From Mucilaginibacter oryzae (GTDB taxonomy: Bacteria > Bacteroidota > Bacteroidia > Sphingobacteriales > Sphingobacteriaceae): a stretch of 64,000 nt of DNA. How positions within the stretch are numbered: the stretch's first letter is position 1; each line of letters begins with the position of its first letter. A program made the translations under genes and the position numbers. Below, one piece after another: positions 53,726 through 63,574 of the stretch. Location: NCBI RefSeq assembly GCF_003148845.1, contig NZ_QGHA01000007.1:1-64000 (forward strand), in the 5' to 3' direction. Under the pieces are notes generated by a model. That model ran no database searches. It worked only from the letters and a program-made list of their open reading frames with translations, and had not been told where the DNA came from.

Positions 53726-54574
53726 TCAATTTAGGTCGCCATTACTAAAGGTATCTCCCTGGTTAATATCGCCTGTTTCAAAACCCTTTTTAAACCAGTA
53801 CATCCGCTGGGCGCTGGTACCGTGAGTAAAGCTATCCGGCTCCACATGGCCCTGGGCCTGCTTTTGCAGCCGGTCGTCGCCAATGGCGTTGGCGGCGTTC
53901 AGGGCTTCTTCTATATCACCCTTATCCAGCACGTTTTTCATCGACTGTTCGTAGTGCGCCCATACGCCGGCGTAAAAATCGGCCTGTAGTTCCAGCTTCA
54001 CCGAGAGTTTGTTGTAGGCGCGCTCGCTGAGCCTTGAACGGGCGTCATCCATTTTCTGTGAAATCCCTAATAAGTTTTGCACATGGTGACCGACTTCATG
54101 CGCTATTACATAGGCCTGTGCAAAATCGCCCCCGGCACCAAGGCGGTTTTTCAGTTCGTCATAAAAAGAAAGATCGATATAAACCCGCGAATCGCCGGGG
54201 CAATAAAACGGCCCTGTTGCAGAACTGGCGTTACCACAGGCCGATTGCACATAATCTGTAAAGAGTGTTAAGCGCGGCTTTTGGTAGCTGCGGCCCATAT
54301 CATTAAAAAGCTTGGTCCAGATATCTTCGGTATCGGCCAGCACAACACGTACAAAATGTTTGCCCTCGTCTTCGGGGCCGTTGTTAGCCTGTTGTTCCTG
54401 CCGGGGCTGGTTGGTTGTAACCTGGTTTAGCACCGCCGAGGGGTTGATGCCCGTAAAAAAATAAATCGCCGCCCCTATCAGGCCAAGTAAACCACCGCCT
54501 ATAGCGAAACGGCCGCCGCCACCGCCGCGTTCATCGTCAACATTATCGCTTTCGCGTCTGCCAAACCATTGCAT
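53726..54574 (-). CDS. YpfJ-type neutral zinc metallopeptidase
   Basis: A 282-residue protein. N-terminal membrane helix (about 26-42) after a Gly-rich start. Zinc motif HEVGHH with H159, E160, H163 in VIAHEVGHHVQNLLG. The conserved Cys pair C113 and C125 (SACGNASSATGPFYCPGD) and RVYIDLSFYDEL also match the YpfJ family. The last third has ELQADFYAGVWAHY, which supplies the third zinc ligand. Probably membrane-anchored. Confidence 0.92.
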   Translation of the reverse strand: MQWFGRRESDNVDDERGGGGGRFAIGGGLLGLIGAAIYFFTGINPSAVLNQVTTNQPRQEQQANNGPEDEGKHFVRVVLADTEDIWTKLFNDMGRSYQKPRLTLFTDYVQSACGNASSATGPFYCPGDSRVYIDLSFYDELKNRLGAGGDFAQAYVIAHEVGHHVQNLLGISQKMDDARSRLSERAYNKLSVKLELQADFYAGVWAHYEQSMKNVLDKGDIEEALNAANAIGDDRLQKQAQGHVEPDSFTHGTSAQRMYWFKKGFETGDINQGDTFSNGDLN

Positions 54575-54630
54575 ATTTTTGCCTCCGGAACCTAAATGGA
54601 TTATTATTTTTCATACAAGATAATGAAAAA

Positions 54631-54657
54631 CGGCCCTGTTTGTTTGAACAGGGCCGC
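54631..54657 (-). terminator. Terminator of the SIMPL gene
   Basis: CGGCCCTGTT pairs with AACAGGGCCG around a 6-nt loop. On the minus strand it is followed by TTTTTC. Confidence 0.75.
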
Positions 54658-54668
54658 ATATTTTTTCA

Positions 54669-54694
54669 CTCCCCCCTTAGGGGTCCGGGTGGCG
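54669..54694 (-). repeat. Stop-codon palindrome at the SIMPL gene
   Basis: On the minus strand CGCCACCCGGACCCC then TAAGGGGGGAG, starting directly after the TAA stop. Same family and orientation as the palindromes at serS and the amidase. Confidence 0.6.
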
Positions 54695-55390
54695 TTATTT
54701 TACGATCTCAAAAACTGCCTGAATCTGGAAACTCAATTTAATGGTTTTGAAACTAATATCCGAATCAGCAACATTGCTTTCAGCTGCTGCTTTAAACATC
54801 ATGGTATTGGCGTAAACGCGTGGCTGCGGATAGCTGCTGTTATCGCTTTCAGTAATATTGATGGCGCCGCCCAGTTTTTCGCCCAGTGCTGCTAACAGGT
54901 AGGTGGCTTTATCGCGGGCGGCCAGCAGGGCTTTAATTTTGAGGTCACGCTTCAGGTCGGCCATTTTTGAATAATCGTAGCTTTCAATATTGGTAGACTG
55001 AACACCTTTAGGGTCGATTTTCGACATGATCTGGTTAAATTTATTCAGATCGCGTACACGCAGGCCATACTGTTTTCCGGCCAGAAAATCAGGCGCTCTT
55101 TTCTTTTGATAAGTATTATTCCAGGCTGATACATTATTTACCGTAAAATCTGATGCAGGGATCCCGGCATCCTTTACAGCTTTTTCCAGTTGATCTTCCA
55201 GATCGTTAATGGCAATGTGCTTTTTGCCATCCATGTATTCCTGTAGTGATATGGTTACGTTTATAATATCAGGAGTAACTTCCTGTTCGGCAATGCCGGT
55301 AACTTCAATTTTACGCCTAAGATCAACGTTTTGGGCAAAAGCGCCAATGCTGGTTGCTAATAGTGCGGCAAGGATAAATAGCTTTTTCAT
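54695..55390 (-). CDS. SIMPL-domain exported protein
   Basis: A 231-residue protein with signal peptide MKKLFILAALLATSIGAFAQ. The SIMPL (DUF541) domain has VTGIAEQEVTPDIINVTISLQE, YGLRVRDLNKFNQIMSKID and LKIKALLAARDKATYLLAALGEKLG. It is a periplasmic protein of unknown role; the name comes from a mammalian signalling homologue. It lies 120 bp upstream of the YpfJ gene with a terminator between. Confidence 0.9.
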   Translation of the reverse strand: MKKLFILAALLATSIGAFAQNVDLRRKIEVTGIAEQEVTPDIINVTISLQEYMDGKKHIAINDLEDQLEKAVKDAGIPASDFTVNNVSAWNNTYQKKRAPDFLAGKQYGLRVRDLNKFNQIMSKIDPKGVQSTNIESYDYSKMADLKRDLKIKALLAARDKATYLLAALGEKLGGAINITESDNSSYPQPRVYANTMMFKAAAESNVADSDISFKTIKLSFQIQAVFEIVK

Positions 55391-55753
55391 GTGTATGTTA
55401 TTTGATAATATGACTAAGATAACGGGTGTTTAGTTTAATGTGTAACATTAGGGCTACAATATATTTGCTAAATAATTGATATGCATGTAAATAAAACACA
55501 GGGCTGTTTTGTTTGGCGCCAGATACAGCACAGGTTGCGTTTCACCCTGCCCCTACCGATTTAATCCGACTGCGTAATTCCTGAAAAACAGTCATGGTGT
55601 TCAGTTTTTTAGAGCCGGTAGTTTTGAGACTTTTGGGGGTTGTATCATCTTTCCCGCTTAAATTATCATAATAATTAATTTATTTTAAGATAAATTACAG
55701 TTTGGCGTTGTGTTTGTAACATCACGGATGTAAAACATTAAAAAACATCTACC
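55391..55753. other. Intergenic region upstream of the DUF892 gene
   Basis: About 360 bp between divergent genes with no supported gene or RNA motif. A TATATTTG box at about 55460-55467 lies too far from the DUF892 start to be assigned. Confidence 0.4.
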
Positions 55754-56305
55754 ATGGCTACTAATAAAGTAAAAACACCCGAGCAAGAACAAACTACCCC
55801 CGTACAGGAATCAGCATTAAATGAGTTATTTATCGACGAGTTGAAAGATATTTACTGGGCTGAAAAGCACCTTGCCAAAGCGTTACCCAAAATGGCGAAG
55901 GCAGCTACATCTGACGAACTGAGGTCGGCTATTGAAAATCACCTCGAAGAAACCGAGCGCCAGATCACCCGTCTTGAAGATGCATTCGCCTCTATCGGTG
56001 AAAAAGCCGTTGCTGTAAAATGCGAGGCTATGGCCGGTTTAATTAAAGAGGGCGAAGAAATCATTTCTGAAACAGAAAAAGGCAGCATCACCCGCGACGC
56101 GGGCATTATTTCGGCTGCTCAAAAAATTGAGCATTATGAAATTGCCTCATACGGCACACTGCGCACATTAGCAGGCGTATTAGGATATGAACAGGCCGCA
56201 GAACTATTGGATTCTACCTTGCAGGAAGAAAAAACATGCGACAGCCTGCTCACTCAAATTGCTGAAGCGGGCATTAACCAATCGTCAAAAGCCGAAAAAG
56301 CTTAA
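55754..56305 (+). CDS. Ferritin-like DUF892 (YciE/YciF) protein
   Basis: A 183-residue four-helix protein: LNELFIDELKDIYWAEKHLAKALPKMAKAATSDELRSAIENHLEETERQITRLEDAF gives the first two helices, with Glu/His residues suitable for a di-iron site (E/H pairs in DELKDIYWAEKH and EHYEIASYGTLRTLA). Family members are stress-induced. An N-terminal flexible segment (VKTPEQEQTTPVQES) precedes the core. Single gene with its own terminator. Confidence 0.9.
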   Translation: MATNKVKTPEQEQTTPVQESALNELFIDELKDIYWAEKHLAKALPKMAKAATSDELRSAIENHLEETERQITRLEDAFASIGEKAVAVKCEAMAGLIKEGEEIISETEKGSITRDAGIISAAQKIEHYEIASYGTLRTLAGVLGYEQAAELLDSTLQEEKTCDSLLTQIAEAGINQSSKAEKA

Positions 56306-56865
56306 TTTACACCCTAAACAGCCGGTTGACCGGGCTGTTGCTGAAACTAAATTTAACAATAAAAACAGGCTATGCCATTACGGTGTAGCCTGTTTTTTAT
56401 TTATCGCTTTTATTAAACAGTAATTATGTAATTTACCTCGTTGGCTGAATCCCTTTTAACAACGGTTAGTAAACTCCCATCATTCAATAAGAAAAAAACA
56501 CGTCTGAAACCAGACTAACTACCCTTCTCTCTAAATCCAATACGACAGGCACTCTTCCGCCAAATTTCCTCCCTGCTCACCCGGCTACTTAATGATTGTT
56601 TTAACCAATCCTACAGAAAAATATTAAGCTTTAAAACTGGATAATCTTCCATTAACAAGGCTTAAATATTTATTAAATATAAATAACTGCAAATCAAGCG
56701 AAAGTGCCTTTTTTAAGTAAAATATCCTGTTTTTTAATTAATGAATAAGTTAACCTGTCATTTATTTAATGATAATAAAACAACTGTTGCTTTGCGGCAA
56801 TTATTGCCCGGCTATTCTCAACCAGGGCTTCTTTTTTAAAAAGGGTTTATCATTAAGTAAAAACT
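56306..56865. other. Intergenic region upstream of susC-like gene
   Basis: About 560 bp. It holds the DUF892 terminator and the AT-rich promoter region of the susC-like gene. No regulator gene or recognised RNA element is seen. Confidence 0.5.
56357..56400 (+). terminator. Terminator of the DUF892 gene
   Basis: AACAGGCTA pairs with TAGCCTGTT around a loop of about 13 nt and is followed by TTTTATT. Confidence 0.75.
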
Positions 56866-59859
56866 ATGGAAAAACATTACAAATCTATTTCCAGGCTAAC
56901 GCGCACATCATGCAAAACAATTTGTTTTTTGATGCTGATGCTGCTGGCCTCATCAGCCGCGTTCGCTCAGCAACGCGTAATTAAAGGTACTGTTACCGAC
57001 GAGGGCAACCTGCCGCTGCCGGGTGTGGTAGTAACGGTACAAAGCTCGGGCAAAGCAACATCAACCAATGCCAACGGCGGATACCAGGTAACCGTTAACG
57101 GCGCAGGCGATGTAATCAAATTTACCTTTTTAGGCTCGGTACCAAAACAGGTTACTGTTGGCGAAAAAAATATAGTTAACGTAACCATGGTTACCGATAC
57201 CAAACAACTGAAGGATGTGGTAGTTATTGGTTACGGCACAGCCAGCCGTAAGGACGTAACAGGCGCTATTACCTCGGTAAAAGCCGACGAATTCAACAAC
57301 GGCGTTTTAACCACCCCTGCCGAATTATTGCAGGGAAAAGTTGCCGGTTTGAACATTACCAAAAGCGGCGACCCCAATAAACAGCCTGCTACAATTTTAA
57401 GGGGGCCGTCAACCCTGCGCGAAGGTGCCGCACAGCAACCTTTTTATGTAATTGACGGCGTACCGGGCGCTTCTATCGATCTGCTGGCTCCTGCCGATAT
57501 TGAAAGTATTGATGTATTAAAGGATGCTTCTTCAACCGCTATTTACGGCTCACGTGCAGCAAATGGTGTAATCATTGTTACCACCCGTAAAGCTAAAACG
57601 GGCCAGTCGCGCCTTTCATACAGCGGTTATGGCGCCGTTGAAAACGTTTCAAAAAACATTGACGTACTCACCGGCGACGAACTGCGTAAATATTTAACCG
57701 ACAACGGTGTGCCTAAATTGAGTACAGCCGATGATGACGGTTCAAACACCAACTGGCAAAAACTGGCTGAGCGTACCGGTTATTCGCAAAGCCATAACAT
57801 TGCATACGGGGGCGCAGGCACCAATTCAGAATATGGAGCAAGCGTAAACTATATGAAAAACAATGGTATTTTACGCAACACCAGCCTTGAACGCACCATT
57901 TACAAGGGCTACGTCAACCAACGTTTTTTTAATGACCGTTTAAAATTGGGTATCACCTTAACCAACAGCGTTACTAAAAACAACGACATTTTTCAGAGCC
58001 AGGTATTATCAGGAATTCTCTTCTATCTGCCAACGGTAAGCCCCTTTAACCCGGATGGCACTTACAAAGAAAACTATACCCGCACAGGCAGTGGTCCGTT
58101 AAACCCGTTATCGTTAATCAACAACAACTTCACCAACACCGAGAATAACAAAACCCTCATTAATGGTTTTGCCTCGTTAGACATTTTGAAGGGGTTAAAA
58201 TTCACCGTATCGGGATCAACCCAAAAAGAACAGAATAACGTTAATACCTACTCAACCAGCCAATCGGGCATTTATGTGAATGCCGGTGGTGTAGCTGTAC
58301 GCAGCGCTTACACCAATACCAGCAACGTTGTTGAGGCTTACTTTAACTACGACCGTGTTTTTGGCAAACACTCATTAAAGTTATTAGGTGGTTATTCGTA
58401 CCAGCAAGATCGTACCAACGATGGTTTTGGAGTACAAACCCAGGGCTTTTCAAACGATGCCCTGACTTACAACTATCTGGCGCTTTCAAACCCTACGCAG
58501 CTTTCACAAATAGTTTTTAATCCGGCATATATTTCTACGCTCAGGTTCGTTTCGTTTTATGCACGTGGCCAGTACGAGTTTTCGGATAAATACCTGGTGC
58601 AGGCTTCGCTAAGGGAAGACGGTTCTTCGGCATTCGGTATCAATCAGCGTCATGGTTACTTCCCTGCTGCCTCTGCAGGCTGGAAAATCATTAACGAAGA
58701 TTTTATGAAAAGTATCTCCGTAATCAGCGACCTGAAATTGAGGGCCGGTTATGGTGTATCTGGTAACAGCCTTGGCTTTGACGCCTTTACGGCCAGGTTA
58801 ATTTACGGTGTGCCTCCGGGGGGCGGTAAGTTTTTAAACAATGGTAACATTGTTAACCCTATCGGCCCGGTACGTAATGACAACCCGGATCTGAAATGGG
58901 AAAGCACCGCCACCACTAATATTGGTCTGGATTTCGGCTTGTTCAACAACCGCTTAACAGGTTCGGTTGATTACTACATCAAGAAAACTTCCGATCTGAT
59001 CTATACCTACCCGGTATCCACCACATTATATTTTTATCCATACTATACGGCTAACGTTGGTAAAATTAAAAACAGCGGTATCGAGGTGGTTTTAAACGCT
59101 GTACCTGTAAAAACGCAGGCCTTTACATGGCGCACCTCATTCAACGTTTCGCACAACAAAAACGTTGTTGAAAGCTTATCAAACAGCCAGTTTGGCCTTA
59201 ACTATATTCAAACGGCACAATTAGGCGGCAAAGGCCAATCAGGCAACTACAGCCAGATCATCCAGCCTGGATACGCTATCGGTACTTTTGATTTATGGCA
59301 TTACGTTGGGAAAAACTCAAATGGTGTAAGTACTTATCAAAAAGCCGATGGTTCGGTAATTGCCACGCAACCACTTACTACCGATCAGTTTATTAAATAC
59401 GACGCGCAGCCTAAACTGGTGTACGGTTGGAGCAACAGCTTCTTCTACAAAAACTTCGATTTAAACTTCCTGGTTCGCGGCGTTTACGGAAACAAGATCC
59501 TGAATGCTACCCTTGCTTCGTTAAACAACCCTGCCGACTCGAAACTGCAAAACATACCACGTTTTACCCTGGGCGAATCATTTAAAGATATCAACGCATA
59601 CCTGATCTCTGATCGTTTCCTCGAAAGCGGCTCATACCTGCGCCTGGATAACGCAACCTTGGGTTACACCATTAAACCGCACATCCAGGCTATTAAAAGC
59701 CTGCGCTTTTATGCATCGGGCAACAACATCTTCATCATTACCAAATACCGTGGTATCGATCCGGAGGTTAACATCGGCGGCCTTACCCCAGGTATTGACA
59801 ACCGCGATTTTTATCCTAAAACACGCACGTTCAGCCTTGGTGTAACCGCGCAATTCTAA
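56866..59859 (+). CDS. SusC/RagA-family TonB-linked outer-membrane protein
   Basis: A 997-residue protein with a long signal peptide (cleavage near SSAAFAQ). A carboxypeptidase-like domain (about 38-110: IKGTVTDEGNLPLPGVVVTVQ), the SusC hallmark VVVIGYGTASRKDVTGAIT (TonB-interacting region), a plug (to about 245, with DASSTAIYGSRAANGVIIVTT), then a 22-strand barrel ending FSLGVTAQF. It imports a bulky ligand delivered by the SusD-like lipoprotein encoded 26 bp downstream. Substrate is inferred only from the third gene. Confidence 0.95.
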   Translation: MEKHYKSISRLTRTSCKTICFLMLMLLASSAAFAQQRVIKGTVTDEGNLPLPGVVVTVQSSGKATSTNANGGYQVTVNGAGDVIKFTFLGSVPKQVTVGEKNIVNVTMVTDTKQLKDVVVIGYGTASRKDVTGAITSVKADEFNNGVLTTPAELLQGKVAGLNITKSGDPNKQPATILRGPSTLREGAAQQPFYVIDGVPGASIDLLAPADIESIDVLKDASSTAIYGSRAANGVIIVTTRKAKTGQSRLSYSGYGAVENVSKNIDVLTGDELRKYLTDNGVPKLSTADDDGSNTNWQKLAERTGYSQSHNIAYGGAGTNSEYGASVNYMKNNGILRNTSLERTIYKGYVNQRFFNDRLKLGITLTNSVTKNNDIFQSQVLSGILFYLPTVSPFNPDGTYKENYTRTGSGPLNPLSLINNNFTNTENNKTLINGFASLDILKGLKFTVSGSTQKEQNNVNTYSTSQSGIYVNAGGVAVRSAYTNTSNVVEAYFNYDRVFGKHSLKLLGGYSYQQDRTNDGFGVQTQGFSNDALTYNYLALSNPTQLSQIVFNPAYISTLRFVSFYARGQYEFSDKYLVQASLREDGSSAFGINQRHGYFPAASAGWKIINEDFMKSISVISDLKLRAGYGVSGNSLGFDAFTARLIYGVPPGGGKFLNNGNIVNPIGPVRNDNPDLKWESTATTNIGLDFGLFNNRLTGSVDYYIKKTSDLIYTYPVSTTLYFYPYYTANVGKIKNSGIEVVLNAVPVKTQAFTWRTSFNVSHNKNVVESLSNSQFGLNYIQTAQLGGKGQSGNYSQIIQPGYAIGTFDLWHYVGKNSNGVSTYQKADGSVIATQPLTTDQFIKYDAQPKLVYGWSNSFFYKNFDLNFLVRGVYGNKILNATLASLNNPADSKLQNIPRFTLGESFKDINAYLISDRFLESGSYLRLDNATLGYTIKPHIQAIKSLRFYASGNNIFIITKYRGIDPEVNIGGLTPGIDNRDFYPKTRTFSLGVTAQF

Positions 59860-59885
59860 AACCCAAACAGTAAAGAGAAAAAAAA

Positions 59886-61502
59886 ATGAAAAAGATATTT
59901 ATAGCATGTGCCGCTGTTGCTACCATGATTGGCAGTTATTCATGCACTAAACTCGACGTGCCCGTTGAGTCGCAATATGTAAAATCAAACTTCCCGGTTA
60001 CCGACGCCGACTACACCGCGTTGCTGGGAACTATTTATTCAAACCTTTCGTCGAGCTATGCAGTGCCTTACTGGCGCATGCAGGATATGTCGACAGATGA
60101 GGCTATCCTTCCGGCCCGTGATGGTAATTTTGACGACGGCGGTCAATATCGCCAACTGCACTACCACACCTGGACGTTTGACCATCCAAACGTGATCGGT
60201 GTATGGCAATGGGGTTTTGGTGGTATTAATACCTGTAACCGTATTATCAGCGTTATTAACGCTGGTCCTTCATCAGCGGCTAAAAAAGCGTCGTCAATAG
60301 CTGAGGTTAAAGCCATGCGTGCCTTGTATTTGTACTTTATGATGGACCTTTACGGCAACGTACCTATCATAACCGACTTCCCGGTTACCACGCAGCCTTC
60401 AAACCAACCGCGTGCACAGGTATACGCATTTATTGAAAGCGAATTAAAAAGCGTACTGCCATTATTACCCGCCAAAAGCAGCAACGCAGCTACAAACGTT
60501 TCGCAATACGGTAGGCCAACAAAAGGCATGGTATTCGCCCTGCTTGCAAAAATGTACTTAAACTCGGGGGTTTATGCCGGTACAACCCGTTACCAGGAAA
60601 CTGTAGCCATGTGCGATAGTGTGCAAGCTAACACTAATTATTTCCTGGATGCTAAATACCGCGATATATTTTTACCAACCAACGGTCCGCAAATTAATGA
60701 AACCATTTTCGCAGTACCTTATGATCAGCAGATTCCCGGCAACCAATTTACCCGCTTCGGTTTCTTTTATTACCTGGCCAATGCCTATGGCTTTAACGTT
60801 GGTTTAAGTATTGCCATGAGCACCACGCCCGAGTTTTACAACCGCTTTAATATCCCTGGTGACGACCGTACCAAAACCTGGCTGGCCGGCCCGCAGTATT
60901 ATCCCGACGGCAACGGCGGCTTCACCAACCAACCGGTGTATTACCCTGCCCCAAATGCCGATAAGCAGATCAATATCATCCCAACCCTAACCCTTACCGG
61001 TTTAAAACCGATGGATTTGGGCAACGATGTGTTAACCTCGCAATCAGAAGGCGTACGTTCAATTAAATACTACCCGGATGTAAACATTATACAGGCCACC
61101 CGTTTAAACAGTAACGACGTTCCGGTATTCCGTTTAGCCGACGTTTACCTGATGAAAGCGGAAGCCATCCTGCGTGGTGCTGCTCCCACCACTGTTAACG
61201 GCGAAGTACAAACGCCGCTTACCCTCGTAAATAAATTACGGGCCCGTGCACATGCCCAGTTAGCCTCATCAATTGATTTAGATGGCTTGTTAGACGAACG
61301 TGCCCGCGAACTATCATGGGAAGCCTGGCGCCGTAACGACCTGATCCGTTATGGTCTGTTTGAAAAGGAATACCCGCTACCGGTTATGGGCGGCAAAACT
61401 GATGACCTGAAAATGAACACCGACCCAACCCGCAGGTTATACCCAATTCCATCAACCGAATTAAAAACTAACCCTAACCTGAAACAAAATCCAGGTTATT
61501 AA
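59886..61502 (+). CDS. SusD/RagB-family surface lipoprotein
   Basis: A 538-residue protein with signal and lipobox MKKIFIACAAVATMIGSYSC. TPR-like helices follow, with the family's LYFMMDLYGNVPIITD segment and a C-terminal LLDERARELSWEAWRRNDLIRYGLF block, which are SusD_RagB signatures. It captures substrate at the cell surface and hands it to the SusC-like barrel. It is directly after susC, so the two are one operon, followed by a hairpin. Confidence 0.95.
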   Translation: MKKIFIACAAVATMIGSYSCTKLDVPVESQYVKSNFPVTDADYTALLGTIYSNLSSSYAVPYWRMQDMSTDEAILPARDGNFDDGGQYRQLHYHTWTFDHPNVIGVWQWGFGGINTCNRIISVINAGPSSAAKKASSIAEVKAMRALYLYFMMDLYGNVPIITDFPVTTQPSNQPRAQVYAFIESELKSVLPLLPAKSSNAATNVSQYGRPTKGMVFALLAKMYLNSGVYAGTTRYQETVAMCDSVQANTNYFLDAKYRDIFLPTNGPQINETIFAVPYDQQIPGNQFTRFGFFYYLANAYGFNVGLSIAMSTTPEFYNRFNIPGDDRTKTWLAGPQYYPDGNGGFTNQPVYYPAPNADKQINIIPTLTLTGLKPMDLGNDVLTSQSEGVRSIKYYPDVNIIQATRLNSNDVPVFRLADVYLMKAEAILRGAAPTTVNGEVQTPLTLVNKLRARAHAQLASSIDLDGLLDERARELSWEAWRRNDLIRYGLFEKEYPLPVMGGKTDDLKMNTDPTRRLYPIPSTELKTNPNLKQNPGY

Positions 61503-61521
61503 TAAAAGTTAATTTTGATAT

Positions 61522-61549
61522 AAGCGCAAAAGGCAAGCCTTTTGCGCTT
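61522..61549 (+). terminator. Terminator after the susCD pair
   Basis: AAGCGCAAAAGG pairs perfectly with CCTTTTGCGCTT around a 4-nt loop, followed by TGTTTTG. It lies between susD and the phospholipase gene, so the latter may be expressed less or only by read-through. Confidence 0.75.
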
Positions 61550-61582
61550 TGTTTTGTTAAACCCTATTTATATTTCACCTAC

Positions 61583-62659
61583 ATGAAACTTACCATCGGC
61601 TTACTTGCGTGCATAGCCCTCTCGGCTTCAGCCTTAACCGGCAATCCCGGCGACCAAAAAATGAACCATTTCCAGGTAATAGGTTCACATAACAGCTACA
61701 AACAGGCCATAAATCCAAAGCTATTCAAGTTTTTGCAACAGCGCGATTCGGTTGGTATGAGCAAGATCGATTACGAGCATATCAGCCTTACCGATCAGCT
61801 TAATTTAGGTTTGAATGCTTTAGAAATTGATGTTTATGCCGATAGCAAGGGCGGCAAATACGCGCACCCCAAAGGTTTGGATTGGGTACCCGGTCAGCCG
61901 GCTTTTGATACGCAAGGTGTAATGAAACAGCCGGGCTTTAAAGTTTTTCATATTGAGGATATCGACTTCCGCAGCAATTGCGCCACTTTTAAACTTTGCC
62001 TGCAGGAGCTGAAAAAATGGAGCGACGAGCATCCGGATCACAACCCGATCTACATCACCATGAACGCCAAAGATGAACCGATGGACAAACCGGGATTTAC
62101 TATACCTGAAAAATTCACCGCAAAAACCTTCGCCGATCTGGATAAAGAGATCCTGGATAACCTGGGCAAAAAGTATTTAATTACCCCAGATGATGTTCGC
62201 GGCAGCTACAAAACCTTAGAAGCAGCCGTACTACACAACAACTGGCCTACATTAAACGCCGCCAAAGGCAAATTCATTTTTATTTTGGATGAGAAAGGGG
62301 AAAAACGGGCTGCCTATATTGCAGGGCACCCATCATTAAAAGGCCGCGTGCTTTTTGCCGATGCCGAGCCGGGAACGCCCGAGGCTGCCATCCACATTAT
62401 GAACAATGCGAAGAAGGACCTGGCGCAGATTCAAAGGTTAGTAAAGAAAGGCTTCATCATCCGCACCCGCGCCGATTCGGATACCGAAGAAGCCCGTGCT
62501 AATGACAAAAGTTCGTTTATCGCCGCCCAAAAATCCGGTGCGCAGATCATCAGTACTGATTATTATAAAAAAAGCACCCATTTTAAATCTGACTATGTGA
62601 TCAGTTTTGACGGCGGAACTTATTTTAGGGCTGATCCGTTGTTTGGTTCGGGAAAGTAA
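61583..62659 (+). CDS. Secreted phosphoinositide-specific phospholipase C-like enzyme
   Basis: A 358-residue protein with a signal peptide (ends SALTG). It is of the calcium-dependent PI-PLC C1-like family: VIGSHNSYK has the first catalytic His (H36), LNALEIDVYAD (E81, D83) binds metal, and FHIEDIDFRS has the second His (H123). A TIM-barrel with KFIFILDEKG and LFADAEPGTPEAA, and ISTDYYKKSTHF near the end, completes the fold. It probably cuts inositol phospholipids or a related phosphodiester outside the cell. It follows susCD, suggesting the product is imported. Confidence 0.85.
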   Translation: MKLTIGLLACIALSASALTGNPGDQKMNHFQVIGSHNSYKQAINPKLFKFLQQRDSVGMSKIDYEHISLTDQLNLGLNALEIDVYADSKGGKYAHPKGLDWVPGQPAFDTQGVMKQPGFKVFHIEDIDFRSNCATFKLCLQELKKWSDEHPDHNPIYITMNAKDEPMDKPGFTIPEKFTAKTFADLDKEILDNLGKKYLITPDDVRGSYKTLEAAVLHNNWPTLNAAKGKFIFILDEKGEKRAAYIAGHPSLKGRVLFADAEPGTPEAAIHIMNNAKKDLAQIQRLVKKGFIIRTRADSDTEEARANDKSSFIAAQKSGAQIISTDYYKKSTHFKSDYVISFDGGTYFRADPLFGSGK

Positions 62660-62686
62660 GATAACCGGGCTTGCACAATTTAACAT

Positions 62687-62721
62687 GAAACAGGTTTTGC
62701 GTAACAGCAAGACCTGTTTTG
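62687..62721 (+). terminator. Terminator of the phospholipase gene
   Basis: AAACAGGTTTT pairs with AAGACCTGTTTT imperfectly and is followed by GTTTTG, 27 bp after the stop. Confidence 0.6.
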
Positions 62722-62788
62722 TTTTGTACGGGTAATCCGCTTTCAAAATAACCACCACGATAACATTTACAGACGTTATATTAGCAAT

Positions 62789-63574
62789 ATGAATTTTATA
62801 AAAAGGCTTTTCAAAAAACCTGAACCAATTCAAAAGCCCTGCATAAACCTGGCAATGGTTATGCTCCCTGAAGCCGGTTCTTTTTCATTTCACAATTTTT
62901 TATCCGATATCAGTAAAAACCACGTAATAAACGAAGCAGATGGCGACAATGAAGCTGCCTCATTTAAATTTGATGGCGAGCTATTTTATATTGCCGCCAT
63001 GCCGGTGCCAATTCCAAACGAAGATATAGAAGGCACCGCTCAATATGCGTATAACTGGCCAACGGCAGTCCAAGACCTTGAGGGTCACAAGGCTTATATT
63101 CTCGTTGCATTATCATCATCCAATAATAATTTTGTTAAGCATTTCAGGCTGATTACCCACGTAGTTAACAGCATCCTTAAAACTACTGATGCTATTGGCG
63201 TTTACATCGGGGATCAATCTTTATTAATACCGAAAAATGAGTATTTAATTGAAGTTGAAGCCGCAGCAATGGACGAATCCCTTCTGCCTCTGAATACGTG
63301 GATATATATCGGGCTTAGAACTATCGGCGATCAACGCAGCGGCTATACCTATGGCCTCAAAGCTTTTGGGCTTGATGAGATCGAAGTAATTGACACGTCG
63401 GCACCGCTAACAAGTATCCGGGAATTGCTATACGATGTATCTCACTATCTCATATCGAACAACATAAAGCTCAATGCAGGCGAAACCGTTGGCAGTTCGG
63501 CAGATGAAAAAATCAAGGTTGGTTTTTCGAAGGCCGTTTTTGTGGAGGGTGATAGTTACAAGCTTATTTTTTGA
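62789..63574 (+). CDS. DUF4261-domain protein
   Basis: A 261-residue cytoplasmic protein. MVMLPEAGSFSFHNFL at the start, AYNWPTAVQDLEGHKAYILVALSS in the middle and TNTWIYIGLRTIGDQRSGYTYGLKAFGLDEIEV-type sequence near the end match the DUF4261 family, which occurs near immunity and toxin genes and alone. No toxin is in the window. Its 3' end overlaps the antiporter gene on the other strand by 19 bp. Confidence 0.8.
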   Translation: MNFIKRLFKKPEPIQKPCINLAMVMLPEAGSFSFHNFLSDISKNHVINEADGDNEAASFKFDGELFYIAAMPVPIPNEDIEGTAQYAYNWPTAVQDLEGHKAYILVALSSSNNNFVKHFRLITHVVNSILKTTDAIGVYIGDQSLLIPKNEYLIEVEAAAMDESLLPLNTWIYIGLRTIGDQRSGYTYGLKAFGLDEIEVIDTSAPLTSIRELLYDVSHYLISNNIKLNAGETVGSSADEKIKVGFSKAVFVEGDSYKLIF

